Of a stretch of DNA of 64,000 nt, positions 1 through 7,983 are shown one piece after another. The translations under genes and the position numbers were made by a program. The DNA comes from an uncultured Campylobacter sp. (GTDB lineage Bacteria; Campylobacterota; Campylobacteria; Campylobacterales; Campylobacteraceae). The notes under the pieces are model-generated. The model was not told where the DNA came from. It made no database searches and saw only the letters and a list, made by a program, of their open reading frames with translations. The stretch is taken from positions 1-64,000 of the forward strand of contig NZ_CALJPC010000059.1 in NCBI RefSeq assembly GCF_937981295.1, in the 5' to 3' direction. Positions within the stretch are counted from its first letter, which is position 1, and each line of letters opens with the position of its first letter.

Positions 1-661
1 AAGTATAATCATTAAGAATAGTTTTTATTTGTTCTTTATGATTGAAGTAACTTTTTATAAAAGGTAGTATTTCCTCCACTGGAGAAAGATTAAATCTTTC
101 TTGATAAGCACTAAACTTTAATCCATAATGCAAAAGTCCATCAAGTCTATATAATAAATGATATTGTAGTTCTTTTGTACTACCTATATTGAACGTCCAA
201 TCATCATTCTTAGGATCTGTTGCACCAGCAAAAAGAGCTGTTTTTGAAGCTACTCTACTATTTCCATTAAGATCTATTCTTGTCTTCTGAAACTTTTCAA
301 TAAAGTTATTTTTCTTTAATTCTTCATGAATATGATCTATTAATTCCTGTAGATTTTCAAAATAGACATCATCTCTATATTCTAAAAACTTTCTATAATG
401 AGTGTTGATAATAGCTCTTGGTACTCCGCTTAATTTACTCATAGAATATTCTTGGAAAGTACTATTTTCAGGTTCTTTATCCAACTCATCTAACGATACA
501 TTATCCTCAAAAGGATTAAACCCATAACTCATTTGGTACTTTTGGATAAGCTCATTTATATTCTTATCAAAATTTTCTTCATTTAACCATTTTTTATATG
601 AAGAAGTATTAGGTAATACTACTTTCAGATAAAACTCTTTAAAATTAGATAATCTATTCAT
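1..661 (-). CDS. unknown protein, N-terminal 220 residues (runs off the window)
   Basis: An uninterrupted minus-strand frame starts with ATG at 661 and is still open at base 1. The product begins MNRLSNFKEFYLKVV and is rich in Lys, Glu, Asn and Phe, as expected of AT-rich coding DNA. I see no signal peptide, membrane segment or catalytic motif in the visible part, and I do not recognise the family. An N-terminal region of a restriction or AAA-ATPase-type protein is possible, but nothing in the sequence proves it. Base composition and codon use are unlike everything after about 1160, so this gene belongs to the foreign left end of the window. It is probably from a Bacteroidota genome. Confidence 0.6.
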   Translation of the reverse strand, partial: MNRLSNFKEFYLKVVLPNTSSYKKWLNEENFDKNINELIQKYQMSYGFNPFEDNVSLDELDKEPENSTFQEYSMSKLSGVPRAIINTHYRKFLEYRDDVYFENLQELIDHIHEELKKNNFIEKFQKTRIDLNGNSRVASKTALFAGATDPKNDDWTFNIGSTKELQYHLLYRLDGLLHYGLKFSAYQERFNLSPVEEILPFIKSYFNHKEQIKTILNDYT

Positions 662-787
662 AATATTAATTCTTTAAAGCAACAAAGGTAACAATTTATT
701 TTTTATTAAACAAGAAAAAGATGCTTACCTCTCGTTTATTATTCATCACATACTCGGCTGCGCCAGCTCGCCGACTTTCTTTCGGTC

Positions 788-842
788 ATCCTTCGCTTAT
801 CCTTCGCTTATCCTTCGCTTATCTTTCGCTTATCCTTCGCTC
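788..842. repeat. five tandem 11-bp repeats, ATCCTTCGCTT
   Basis: Five head-to-tail copies of ATCCTTCGCTT lie at 788-798, 799-809, 810-820, 821-831 (one change) and 832-842 (end changed). They sit in the 662-984 spacer between the unknown ORF and the Lrp fragment. That spacer otherwise shows only the terminator at 914-961. Nothing like this repeat appears in the Campylobacter part of the window. Confidence 0.85.
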
Positions 843-913
843 TTCCTGTATCCATTCTATATCCATCTTATATCGAATGTAAAGGGTAAATAAGAAGAAA
901 AAAATGTTTGTAA

Positions 914-961
914 CAAAAAAACACTTTGCCAAAAGTCATAAATTACAACCTCTGGCAAAGT
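914..961 (-). terminator. rho-independent terminator of the Lrp gene
   Basis: On the minus strand ACTTTGCCA (961-953) pairs perfectly with TGGCAAAGT (931-923). A run of seven T residues follows (914-920 read in reverse). It lies just after the stop of the Lrp fragment at 985, the expected place for its terminator. The loop is long, about 21 nt. Confidence 0.7.
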
Positions 962-984
962 ATTTAAATATGATTCAAAAAAAC

Positions 985-1167
985 TTACAATTCACGGAAA
1001 GCTTTGTGTAGCAAGCGGCGTTTGTCGTTGATGGCCTCTTCCATAGAAATCATTGTTTCTGAACGGGCTACGCCTTGTATATCATCAATCATATAAATTA
1101 CCTCTTTGGCGTGTTTGGTATCTTTTGCTCTAATCTTGCAGAAAATATTGTACTTACCCGAAGTAAT
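985..1167 (-). pseudogene. Lrp/AsnC regulator, C-terminal fragment (foreign end)
   Basis: The minus-strand frame reads ITSGKYNIFCKIRAKDT and ends in LLHKAFREL. This matches the ligand-binding (RAM/AsnC) half of an Lrp-family regulator, with the typical T-G-K-Y strand and the following helix. The N-terminal helix-turn-helix is absent: upstream of about 1167 the DNA becomes the start of an unrelated Campylobacter gene, so the apparent ATG at 1245 is accidental. The gene has its own terminator at 914-961. Lrp-family proteins bind DNA as dimers or octamers and sense amino acids. Composition and the KAFREL-type end suggest a Bacteroidota donor, possibly an oral flavobacterium, which is inference. 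Confidence 0.65.
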
Positions 1168-1303
1168 ATGCGCTACCGAGATTTGCACATGCCGATGCAT
1201 CATTATTGTCGCATTTACTTTGCAGTTCGCTTTCATTAAAATCACTCTGTTTTGCCACTACTAAAGCCGCCGTAGCGATCAGCGCTAAAAATATCTTTTT
1301 CAT
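1157..1303 (-). pseudogene. Sel1/Hcp-like secreted protein, first 49 codons, cut by the junction
   Basis: From ATG at 1303 the minus strand encodes a signal peptide (MKKIFLALIATAALVVAK) and then a Cys-rich segment with C-x7-C followed by LGSAYYFG. This is the A-x2-LG-x2-Y-x2-G pattern of a Sel1/HcpA repeat. The frame hits TAA at 1154-1156, exactly where the sequence turns into the Lrp fragment. Family members are exported, disulfide-bonded helical-repeat proteins and are usually 150-300 residues long. The gene is truncated by the junction rather than by ordinary decay. An RBS-like GGAGCGATGT precedes the ATG. Confidence 0.7.
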
Positions 1304-1460
1304 ACATCGCTCCATTTAAAATTTCGGCTATTTTATTTCATTTTCGCTTAATCTTTTGAAAATCGGCGGGCCCAAAGGGTCTTTAAATTTATACAGCCGC
1401 GAGCTTAAAGGCGAAATTTAGCAAAAAGCGTTAAAATTCCAAGCATTACAAGGAGCAAAA

Positions 1461-2750
1461 ATGAAAATTTTAAAAAGTACGAAGGCAAATTTCAAAGAGG
1501 AGTTTGCAAGGCTGGTGCGCCGCGGCGAGATGGATATGAGATCGGTAATGCCCGTCGTAAGCGGTATCATCGAAGATATCAGAGAGCGCGGCGATGAGGC
1601 GCTAGCTGAACAGATTGAGAAATTTGACAGATGGCGCGTGCAGGGCGATCTGGCTATCACGCAAGAGCAGATGAGTCTCGCGTATGAAGGCTTAACCGCA
1701 GAGCTTAAGAATGCGCTTCGGGTCGCATACGAGCGCATCTACGCTTATCATGAAAAACAGCTTGAGAGGAGCTGGTTTAGCTTCGATCCAAGCGGCGCGA
1801 TGCTCGGGCAAAAGATCACGCCCGTGGATCGCGCGGGGCTGTATATCCCGGGTGGCAAGGCGGCGTATCCGAGCTCGCTTCTAATGAACGCGATCCCCGC
1901 AATCGTCGCGGGCGTGGAGGATATCAGCGTCTGCACTCCCGCCGTGGGCGGCGTCGTAAATGAGTTACTGCTCGCGGCGATGCATGTGCTGGGGATCAAA
2001 AAGGCCTACAAGGTGGGCGGCGCAAGCGCGATTGCGGCGATGGCATACGGCACGCGCACGATCGGCAAGGTCGACGTCATAACGGGTCCCGGGAACATCT
2101 TCGTAGCGACTGCTAAAAAGCTCGTGTTCGGCGATGTAAATATCGATATGATCGCGGGCCCTAGCGAAGTGGGCGTCATCGCAAACGCCGCGGCAAATCC
2201 GCGCAACATCGCCGTGGATCTACTCAGCCAAGCCGAGCACGACGAGATCGCGAGTAGCTTTTTGATAAGCGACGATGAAAAATTCGCTCTTTGCGTCGCA
2301 GAGCATATCGAGCGCGAGCTTCCTACGCTCGCGCGTGAACCGATCGCTCGCGCCAGCATCCAAAACAAGGGCGCAATCATCATCGCTCGCGATATGAACG
2401 AGTGCGTGGAGCTGATGAACGAGCTTGCGGTCGAGCACCTCGAGATCGCGACCGAGAACGCCTACGAGCTGCTTCCGCGCATACGCCACGCAGGCGCGAT
2501 ATTTTTGGGCCACTACACGCCAGAGGCGATGGGCGATTACCTCGCAGGCCCCAACCACACGCTGCCGACCGGCGGAAGCGCGCGATTTTTCTCGCCTCTA
2601 GGGGTTTATAACTTCATCAAACGAAGCTCGATCATAGCGCTAAATAAGCGCGCCATAGATGAGCTCGGAGGCGCATGCATGGCGCTAGCGGATGCCGAGG
2701 GGCTCGGCGCGCACAAAAAATCTGTGCAGATCAGATTTGATGAGAAGTGA
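1461..2750 (+). CDS. hisD: histidinol dehydrogenase
   Basis: HisD catalyses the last two steps of histidine synthesis, the NAD-dependent oxidation of L-histidinol to L-histidine, in the cytosol with a bound zinc. The 429-residue length is normal. The zinc and catalytic residues are all visible: Gln257 and His260 in SQAEHDE, Glu325-His326 in VEHLE, Asp359 in MGDY and His418 near the C-terminus. The NAD-binding stretch GPGNIFVATAKK (about 209-220) and GPNHTLPTGG (about 363-372) are intact. GGAG lies just upstream of the ATG. No other his genes are adjacent, so it appears to be a stand-alone gene. Confidence 0.97.
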   Translation: MKILKSTKANFKEEFARLVRRGEMDMRSVMPVVSGIIEDIRERGDEALAEQIEKFDRWRVQGDLAITQEQMSLAYEGLTAELKNALRVAYERIYAYHEKQLERSWFSFDPSGAMLGQKITPVDRAGLYIPGGKAAYPSSLLMNAIPAIVAGVEDISVCTPAVGGVVNELLLAAMHVLGIKKAYKVGGASAIAAMAYGTRTIGKVDVITGPGNIFVATAKKLVFGDVNIDMIAGPSEVGVIANAAANPRNIAVDLLSQAEHDEIASSFLISDDEKFALCVAEHIERELPTLAREPIARASIQNKGAIIIARDMNECVELMNELAVEHLEIATENAYELLPRIRHAGAIFLGHYTPEAMGDYLAGPNHTLPTGGSARFFSPLGVYNFIKRSSIIALNKRAIDELGGACMALADAEGLGAHKKSVQIRFDEK

Positions 2751-3008
2751 TTTTGCGGCGGTAGCCCCAAGAGGCGTCGTGGGCGGAATTTTAAAAAGCA
2801 CCGGCGGTAGTTGCGAAACCAAGAGCTGAAATTTTAAAATTTAAAGATGAGTTAAATTTTAAAAAATGTAAGCGTCGCGGCGAGAGTGAAATTTTAAAAT
2901 TTCAAAAGCGCTATAAATTTAAAAAAACAGCCGTATTTGATTAAAATTTAAGGCAAATTTACTAAGCGAAATGATATACTTTCGCTGATTTTTTACAAGG
3001 AGAGAAAA

Positions 3009-3299
3009 ATGAAAAAATCACTTTTAGTTTTGGCTAGTTTTGGCTTTGCGCTAAGTCTTAGCGCCGCAGATCTTTCAGATAGCTGCAAAGAATATTTCGC
3101 AGATCTTGATAAGATGGTTGACACCTACAAACAAGCTGGTCAAGAGCAGCAGGTCAAGATGTATGAGGATCAAAAAAAGCAGTCTATGGATCAGATCAGC
3201 GCACTTCCTAAGGAGCAGCAAGAGGCCACTTGCAAACAAGCTAAAGAGATATTTAAGCAGATGATGGATCAGATGAAACAACAAGGCGCTATGAAATAA
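3009..3299 (+). CDS. small exported helical protein
   Basis: A 96-residue protein with a clear signal peptide (MKKSLLVLASFGFALSLSAA, cleavage near 20). The mature part is helical and rich in Gln, Lys and Met, with two Cys (the SCKEYF and TCKQAK segments) that could form a disulfide. It resembles the DUF5339-type small periplasmic proteins; that match is from memory and tentative. The RBS AAGGAGAG is strong, a GATATACT -10-like element lies near 2971, and a terminator follows at 3333. It is therefore a single-gene unit. Function unknown. Confidence 0.85.
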   Translation: MKKSLLVLASFGFALSLSAADLSDSCKEYFADLDKMVDTYKQAGQEQQVKMYEDQKKQSMDQISALPKEQQEATCKQAKEIFKQMMDQMKQQGAMK

Positions 3300-3332
3300 A
3301 TACCTTCGCGGGCATGATGATGCCTTCTTCAG

Positions 3333-3362
3333 TCGCGGCGATGCGATATCGTCGCGATTAAT
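3333..3362 (+). terminator. hairpin terminator after the small exported protein
   Basis: TCGCGGCGAT (3333-3342) pairs with ATCGTCGCGA (3348-3357) with one G-T pair and a 5-nt loop. A T-rich tail (TTAATTCTTTTT) follows. The rest of the 3363-3762 spacer holds no convincing gene. An 80-codon frame at 3415-3657 has no RBS and looks accidental. Confidence 0.6.
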
Positions 3363-3762
3363 TCTTTTTAAACTCACACTTTTATTTTAAAAATTTTTAA
3401 ATTTTAAAATTTGGATGTTTTATCCTCGCTGCTTTCGGGGCGCACCAAGAATTTCAGATTTGATATTTAGCTTGTTGCAGGAAGTCAAAACCAATAAAGC
3501 GCTCGTCGTCGTTAAAATGCTCCGCAAGGCGACGCATCTTAGTGGGACGCTGCGGTGCACCAAAGATTTACGAGCCGTTTTGGCGCGGCTCGAAACAGCG
3601 CCTCATCAATATGATGAATTCGAGGCTCGGTTTGAGCGTTATTTTATCGCGATTTGAAATAGCTGGGCTCATAGATAGAGCAAATTCGCGTCTCAGTTTG
3701 CGGCTCTGCTTATGAATTTACGGCTTTACGACCAAAAACATCTCGCAAGATCGCCTTGGATT

Positions 3763-4380
3763 TTAATCCTTAGTAACGATCGTGCCGTTTTGTATTTCGT
3801 GCACGCAGACATTTCTGTGCAGCTCTTTATCGCTATCTAAAGTATAGTAGTGCGTTGTTACTGTGCAGCGTAAATCGGCGTCGATGACGAACTCCTGCTT
3901 GGCGCGCATCGGCGGCTTGCTTTTACCGCAGTGCACGTAATCGGCGTAAATTTCGCGACAATCGCTTATACGAAATGCGTCGTTTAAAAGGCACATAAAA
4001 ACATATTCGTGCCCGTGCTTGCTATCTTGGAAATCCCCCAGATAAAGCCTTAGCAGAATTGTTTTGGCGCTCTTTTTTGGCAAACGACAAGCCCTTATGT
4101 CTTTGATCCTCTCCCAATACGCGCTTAGATTGTCGATTAAAAAGTTCTCCTTTGCGAACGAAAACAGCTCATTTTTATCAAGTAAATTTTTATCGATAGC
4201 CGCTAAGGGCGAAATTTCTCCCGGATAGCGTATCGGCAGTTGCGCGATCGGCAGATCGTCGTAAATATCTTTCATACTCTGATAAATCTCCGGTCGCGGC
4301 GCATCGTCTCCCTTAACCGCAGCATTTTCCATGCCGCATAGCGCAAGTAGACACAGCAAAAATATCCACACCTTTTTCAT
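3763..4380 (-). CDS. exported protein of unknown function
   Basis: I place the start at ATG 4380, preceded by GGGGAATGCT, because it opens directly on a signal peptide (MKKVWIFLLCLLALCGMENA). An upstream in-frame Met at 4410 would put ten charged residues before it. The mature protein (about 185 residues) has four to six Cys spread over its C-terminal half (DIRACRL, FMCLLND, SDCREIY, VHCGKS, LRCTVT, NVCVHE), suggesting disulfides in the periplasm. No family is recognised. It is the most downstream member of the minus-strand block and is separated from ybaK by about 200 bp. Confidence 0.75.
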   Translation of the reverse strand: MKKVWIFLLCLLALCGMENAAVKGDDAPRPEIYQSMKDIYDDLPIAQLPIRYPGEISPLAAIDKNLLDKNELFSFAKENFLIDNLSAYWERIKDIRACRLPKKSAKTILLRLYLGDFQDSKHGHEYVFMCLLNDAFRISDCREIYADYVHCGKSKPPMRAKQEFVIDADLRCTVTTHYYTLDSDKELHRNVCVHEIQNGTIVTKD

Positions 4381-4581
4381 AGCATTCCCCATCCCCTGTT
4401 TCGGTCGCAATCTCTTTGCTCCTGATCATACTGCAAATTTTAAAGCCTTAATATGAAGAAAAAAGATCAAAAATCAAAGCGCCGCTTTACAGCCATCCTT
4501 AGCCATCTTTTTCTATTCTACCCTTGCTTTTGGGCTAATTTAATCCGAGTCCTCTTCTTGTGTGAAACGGACGATGCGCTG

Positions 4582-5283
4582 CTATTCGCCTTCCGTAGCC
4601 TCTTCGGTGAAGCTAACGATGCGCGGAGCTGCGATGCGCGCGTAATCCTGTGCGTTTAGGATGATCGAGTGATCGAGCAAGCCCGCGTTGAAAGCGATCT
4701 CTTCGAAGCGTCCAAATAGCGACGGATCAGCGATTAGCAGCAGTTTGTCGTGGAAGCTAAACGGTGGCACCGAGCCGATGACGCAGTCCGTGAGATCGCC
4801 CACTTCATCGGGGCTTACGAGCGATGCTTTCGTGCCGCCAAGCCCCTCTGCCAAGCGCTTTAGATCGGTTTTATGATCGGCTGCGAAGACCGCTAGGACG
4901 TAGATTCTGCCGTTTCTGCCCGCGGGTTTGTCGCTAGGAAGCTTCAGCTGCTGTGGCACGTTTGCGCAAATTTGATCGGCGGTTAAAGCTAAATTTCCCG
5001 CGCAGGCGCCGTTTTCGCAGCCTTGAGCGGTTGCAACGCAAGAAGCGTTGGAGCTTTGTGCGTCATCGGCGCTTGCTAAATTTAAATTTTGCGAAAAAGA
5101 AATTTGCCCATCCTTAAAACCCTTGATCGTGCAAACCAGCGCCTTTGCGCCCTGTCCTAGCTGCGTGCCGCGGATTTTGGCGACTTCGGCGGAGGTGCCC
5201 GCGCTTTCGTGAGCTACGACGCGGAAGCGCGCCCCCTGCTGCGTCAAAAGCTCTTTTAGGCTTTCAAAAATTCTCTCTGACAT
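4582..5283 (-). CDS. ybaK: YbaK/EbsC-type aminoacyl-tRNA deacylase with a low-complexity insert
   Basis: The protein has the fold signatures of the YbaK/ProX editing family: AHESAGTSAEVAKIRGTQLG near residues 24-43, then GGTKASLVSPDEVGDLT and GSVPPFS near 149-176. Members hydrolyse mischarged tRNA (for example Cys- or Ala-tRNAPro) in the cytosol. At 233 residues it is about 60 longer than usual. The excess lies around residues 63-118 (4930-5097), an Asn/Ala/Ser/Cys-rich stretch inserted between the first beta-strands and LPSDKPAGRNGRIYVL. The insert DNA carries AAATTTAAA words. AAGGAGAG precedes the ATG. Which mischarged tRNA is the substrate cannot be read from the sequence. Confidence 0.85.
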   Translation of the reverse strand: MSERIFESLKELLTQQGARFRVVAHESAGTSAEVAKIRGTQLGQGAKALVCTIKGFKDGQISFSQNLNLASADDAQSSNASCVATAQGCENGACAGNLALTADQICANVPQQLKLPSDKPAGRNGRIYVLAVFAADHKTDLKRLAEGLGGTKASLVSPDEVGDLTDCVIGSVPPFSFHDKLLLIADPSLFGRFEEIAFNAGLLDHSIILNAQDYARIAAPRIVSFTEEATEGE

Positions 5284-5412
5284 GCTCTCTCCTTGTTTTT
5301 GCGAAATTATACTGAAATTTTAACCAAACGACCCATCGATGCCGAAATTCCATTCTTCGCCGTAAAATTTATCTCGCCTGCGCGCAAAACCATTGCGCGA
5401 TGAAAGATTTAT

Positions 5413-5437
5413 TGCATGGCGGAAATTCCGCCATGCA
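5413..5437 (-). terminator. near-perfect palindrome, terminator of the ecotin-like gene
   Basis: TGCATGGCGGAA (5413-5424) and TTCCGCCATGCA (5426-5437) form a 12-bp stem with a single base between them. It lies 30 bp after the ecotin-like stop codon and before the ybaK start, so it probably ends the upstream minus-strand transcript. Only a weak T-rich tail follows. Confidence 0.6.
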
Positions 5438-5467
5438 TAAGTTCGGTCCGCCCTGCTCCTTGCGGAA

Positions 5468-5893
5468 CTATTTCATCTTGCGGATTTTCGGCTCTTTGCT
5501 CTCTACGAGTTCGTAAATTCTAAGCTCGACTTTAACGTCTTTGGGCGCTAAAATTCTAATTTCGCCGCCGTCGTAGGCGAATGGATGCGTAAGCTCGTAA
5601 TAGATCCGCTTCTTTTGCTTCTTGCCGTCGCAGAGCATCAGCGTCTGAGCAAGCTCATCGCCGCCGCTAAACTCGTAATAAAGCCCGTCCGAGCTCTCTT
5701 TTTGCTCTATTTTGCCACCGATCAGATACGCGTCGTTGCAGTCGGCTTTGATCTCTTTGGAAAAGATCGCTTCGACCTTAAACTGCTGCGGCGGCATCTT
5801 TGACGGCGTTAGCTCAAAGACGTTTAGCTGCTTCTGCGCCTCGCCGCCGAACAAAAACAGCGGCAATAGAAAAAATAAAACGTTTTTTCTCAT
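5468..5893 (-). CDS. eco: ecotin-like periplasmic serine protease inhibitor
   Basis: After a signal peptide (MRKNVLFFLLPLFLFGGEA) the mature protein follows the ecotin pattern. It shows a VFELTP start, FKVE, then DCN at Cys52, IGGKIE, a second Cys at 88, GKKQKK, and APKDVKVELRIYE near the end. In E. coli ecotin the two Cys form a disulfide that supports the reactive loop, whose P1 residue is Met84. Here the equivalent loop is T84-L85-M86-L87-C88, so P1 would be Leu85. Ecotins are dimers that block trypsin-fold proteases such as neutrophil elastase and cathepsin G. The RBS is AAGGAG and the 141-residue length is normal. The assignment rests on motif alignment by eye. Confidence 0.8.
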   Translation of the reverse strand: MRKNVLFFLLPLFLFGGEAQKQLNVFELTPSKMPPQQFKVEAIFSKEIKADCNDAYLIGGKIEQKESSDGLYYEFSGGDELAQTLMLCDGKKQKKRIYYELTHPFAYDGGEIRILAPKDVKVELRIYELVESKEPKIRKMK

Positions 5894-5977
5894 TTATTAC
5901 TCCTTAAAAAGATATTTTTATTTAAAATTTTAGCAAAATTTTTACTCATTAAACTGAAATTTCAATCAACTTCGTTT

Positions 5978-6694
5978 TTATCTGTAGCAGATAATATTTT
6001 TTAGCGCCTCCGTCTCCGGTTTTAACGCCTCGCTATCGGTTTTTTGTGCAGCGCTCTTTTTGTTTGCTAAATTTTTACTAGAGCCTTGCGGCGAGGGTTT
6101 TTTCCGCGAGTTTAAAGCCTTGACGGCGTCGCGCGATATTTCGCCCTGCGTCTGCGCGGTGGAAATTTCGCCGCTAGCCTCGCCAGCCTTGCTCGTGCGG
6201 CGGCTTAGCACGCTTTTGACGCTTATCTTTTCGCCTGCGTAAAACGCCTCGCAAAGCCCTCTTTGCGCCTCATAGTCCGTCACTTTGACGCTGCCTTCTT
6301 GAAATTTATAAAATTTCGCTCGTTTTGCACTGCGCAGCTCCTCCGCTCCGCCCCATACGTCGCTCTGCGCGTCAAGATCCGCGAGCGCGAATGCGCCGTC
6401 TGCCGCCTTATACATATTGCCGAGCCTTATCGGTATGCGTTCGCCGCTCTTTTTGGTAAGCACGAAGCCGATCTTTTCGCCATCTTTTGGGTGCGGGCGG
6501 AACTGCCCCGAGAAAAACGCCGTGAAAAATGCGACCTCCTTGATCTCGCCGTCGGTGCCTAGGTATCTCGTCCAGCCATCTTCGGGCACGTCGATCTCGG
6601 CGACGTCTCGCCCGTCCTTTGCGCCGCATTTTAAGCCCGCGCAGCCGCTAAGCGCTAATGCCGCAAGCGCGGCTAGAAAAAATAGGTTTTTCAT
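5978..6694 (-). CDS. lipoprotein of unknown function
   Basis: A lipobox (ALALSGC, Cys18) follows a short hydrophobic signal, so the mature protein should be lipid-anchored. The middle (residues 30-150) is a mixed domain with no motif I recognise. The last 90 residues are low-complexity and rich in Lys, Ser, Ala and Glu, with repeats such as SEALKPETEALKN. This is probably a flexible tail. AAGGGA precedes the ATG. It lies between the ecotin-like gene and a small cytosolic gene, with short spacers on both sides, so co-transcription is possible. Confidence 0.75.
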   Translation of the reverse strand: MKNLFFLAALAALALSGCAGLKCGAKDGRDVAEIDVPEDGWTRYLGTDGEIKEVAFFTAFFSGQFRPHPKDGEKIGFVLTKKSGERIPIRLGNMYKAADGAFALADLDAQSDVWGGAEELRSAKRAKFYKFQEGSVKVTDYEAQRGLCEAFYAGEKISVKSVLSRRTSKAGEASGEISTAQTQGEISRDAVKALNSRKKPSPQGSSKNLANKKSAAQKTDSEALKPETEALKNIICYR

Positions 6695-6755
6695 ATTTTC
6701 CCTTCAAATAAATTTGTCTCAAAGCAGGGCGCTCAGGCACGTAATCCGTAGGGCA

Positions 6756-7112
6756 TTATTTCAGGCTCGCGGGATAGTCGCTAAATTTTTCGATCCAGCC
6801 GTCCTCGCCGTAGAGCTCGCCGCAAAGCCCGTCCGAGAGCTCGGCTAGATTTTCGCCCGCCTCGTCCGCAAGCCGCCAGCGCTCGCTCTGCTCGAAAAAG
6901 CTTAGCATCTCATGCAGGACGTGATCGGTAAGATGCGCGCAAAGCGTCCTTAGCGCCTCCCTTTGCTGCGGCGAAAACTCCGCTATCAATGCATACAGCC
7001 GCTCGCACCGCGCGCCTTTCATCCGACCGCTTACGACCCCGTCCAACCACGCCAGCGACCCGTCTCTAACCTGCCGCACATACTCTCGCTCGAAACTCTG
7101 TAAAACATCCAT
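6756..7112 (-). CDS. small cytosolic protein, unknown
   Basis: A 118-residue acidic, helical protein with no signal peptide or membrane segment. It contains a Cys/His-bearing stretch (TLCAHLTDHVLHEML, about residues 57-71) and a conserved-looking acidic C-terminal part (GENLAELSDGLCGELYGEDG). The RBS AAGGAG is ideal. I do not recognise the family. Its size, acidity and place among other small soluble orphans are compatible with an immunity-type protein, but no toxin gene is visible beside it. Confidence 0.65.
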   Translation of the reverse strand: MDVLQSFEREYVRQVRDGSLAWLDGVVSGRMKGARCERLYALIAEFSPQQREALRTLCAHLTDHVLHEMLSFFEQSERWRLADEAGENLAELSDGLCGELYGEDGWIEKFSDYPASLK

Positions 7113-7482
7113 TTTTCACTCCTTGCGTTTAAATTTTAAAATTTTTGGCGTCTCGCCTAAATTTAGATCGAAATTTACTTCCTAAGCCCGTTTAAGCTTT
7201 TTGCGTCCTAAATACGGCGCGCCGCATTTCACCTTTTATAAAATTCTACTTAGCGAGCGCCGTTTTTTATCGTTTGCGCTGCTATTTTATCGCGCCGCAA
7301 AATTCGCGCTGCACCTCAAAGCCCAGCGCTGTTTAAATTTTAAAATCCGAAAGTTTGCGACCAAAATTTTAAAATTTAAGGCTCGATGAAATACGTTTCG
7401 GCGCGATGGTATGCGCCGCTTGAAACTTTAAATTTTAAAAACTCGCACTTCGCCTCAAAGCCCGCTAGCGGGGCTAAATTTA
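7113..7482. repeat. AT-palindrome-rich spacer
   Basis: This 370-bp spacer has several copies of the AAATTTTAAAATTT word (for example near 7132, 7368 and 7432) set in GC-rich filler. The two short plus-strand frames in it have no RBS and are not supported. Nothing else is visible. Confidence 0.6.
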
Positions 7483-7830
7483 TCAAGCCGACGTCGCCCA
7501 GATGCGTAAAAATCGCTGTCCGCTCGCCTCAAACGAGCACTCCTGCCAGTCCCAGTCGTTCTCGCCGCCCATTGCGAAATTACGAGGCTCGCCTGATAGG
7601 CCGGCCGCGCTCAAAGCAGCCGCTATACGCTCTTTCATAAAATCATCGGGCTCGCAGGGCGTAAATTTTTCAAATTTTATCTCGTAAAGGGAGGCGAGCC
7701 CAAAGTCTGCGCGCACGAGCTTGCCGCACTGCTGCGCGAACTCCGCCGTGCTACATTCGTGCTTTGGGGCGTAGTACCAAACCTCCAGCTCCTCGATGCT
7801 TTCGCCCCTAAATTTTATGGATTTTATCAT
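7483..7830 (-). CDS. small cytosolic protein, unknown
   Basis: 115 residues, no signal peptide, mixed alpha/beta by eye. It opens MIKSIKFRGESIEELEVWYYAP and contains an acidic Trp-rich stretch (GGENDWDWQECSF) near the C-terminus. No family is recognised. The RBS is weak (TGGGGT). It lies 150 bp downstream of the next minus-strand gene. The style, with short strands and Trp/Asp-rich patches, recalls immunity-like proteins. That is an impression only. Confidence 0.6.
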   Translation of the reverse strand: MIKSIKFRGESIEELEVWYYAPKHECSTAEFAQQCGKLVRADFGLASLYEIKFEKFTPCEPDDFMKERIAAALSAAGLSGEPRNFAMGGENDWDWQECSFEASGQRFLRIWATSA

Positions 7831-7983
7831 TCTGACCCCATTTCGCTCATCGCGGCGGTTTAAATTTTATCGCTTAAATTTTGTTTGCACTCATGCGGCG
7901 CAGGTTTTGCACGCAAGATCAAACTCTCGCTATTCGGCGCGAGCGCGCTACGCGGGCAAATTTTAAATTTAATCCGCCGCGCT

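Noticed and set aside
788..842. CRISPR array
   Set aside because: The 11-bp units are directly abutting, with no spacers.
1168..1245. N-terminal part of the apparent 86-residue Lrp frame
   Set aside because: This DNA is the start of the Sel1/Hcp-like gene in another frame. The ATG at 1245 has no RBS and the residues do not fit an Lrp protein.
2006..2383. Long minus-strand frames opposite hisD
   Set aside because: hisD is intact with all active-site residues, and the opposite frames are composition artefacts.
3415..3657. 80-codon plus-strand frame
   Set aside because: No RBS, no recognisable product and Arg/Leu-rich shadow texture. It follows a terminator without a promoter.
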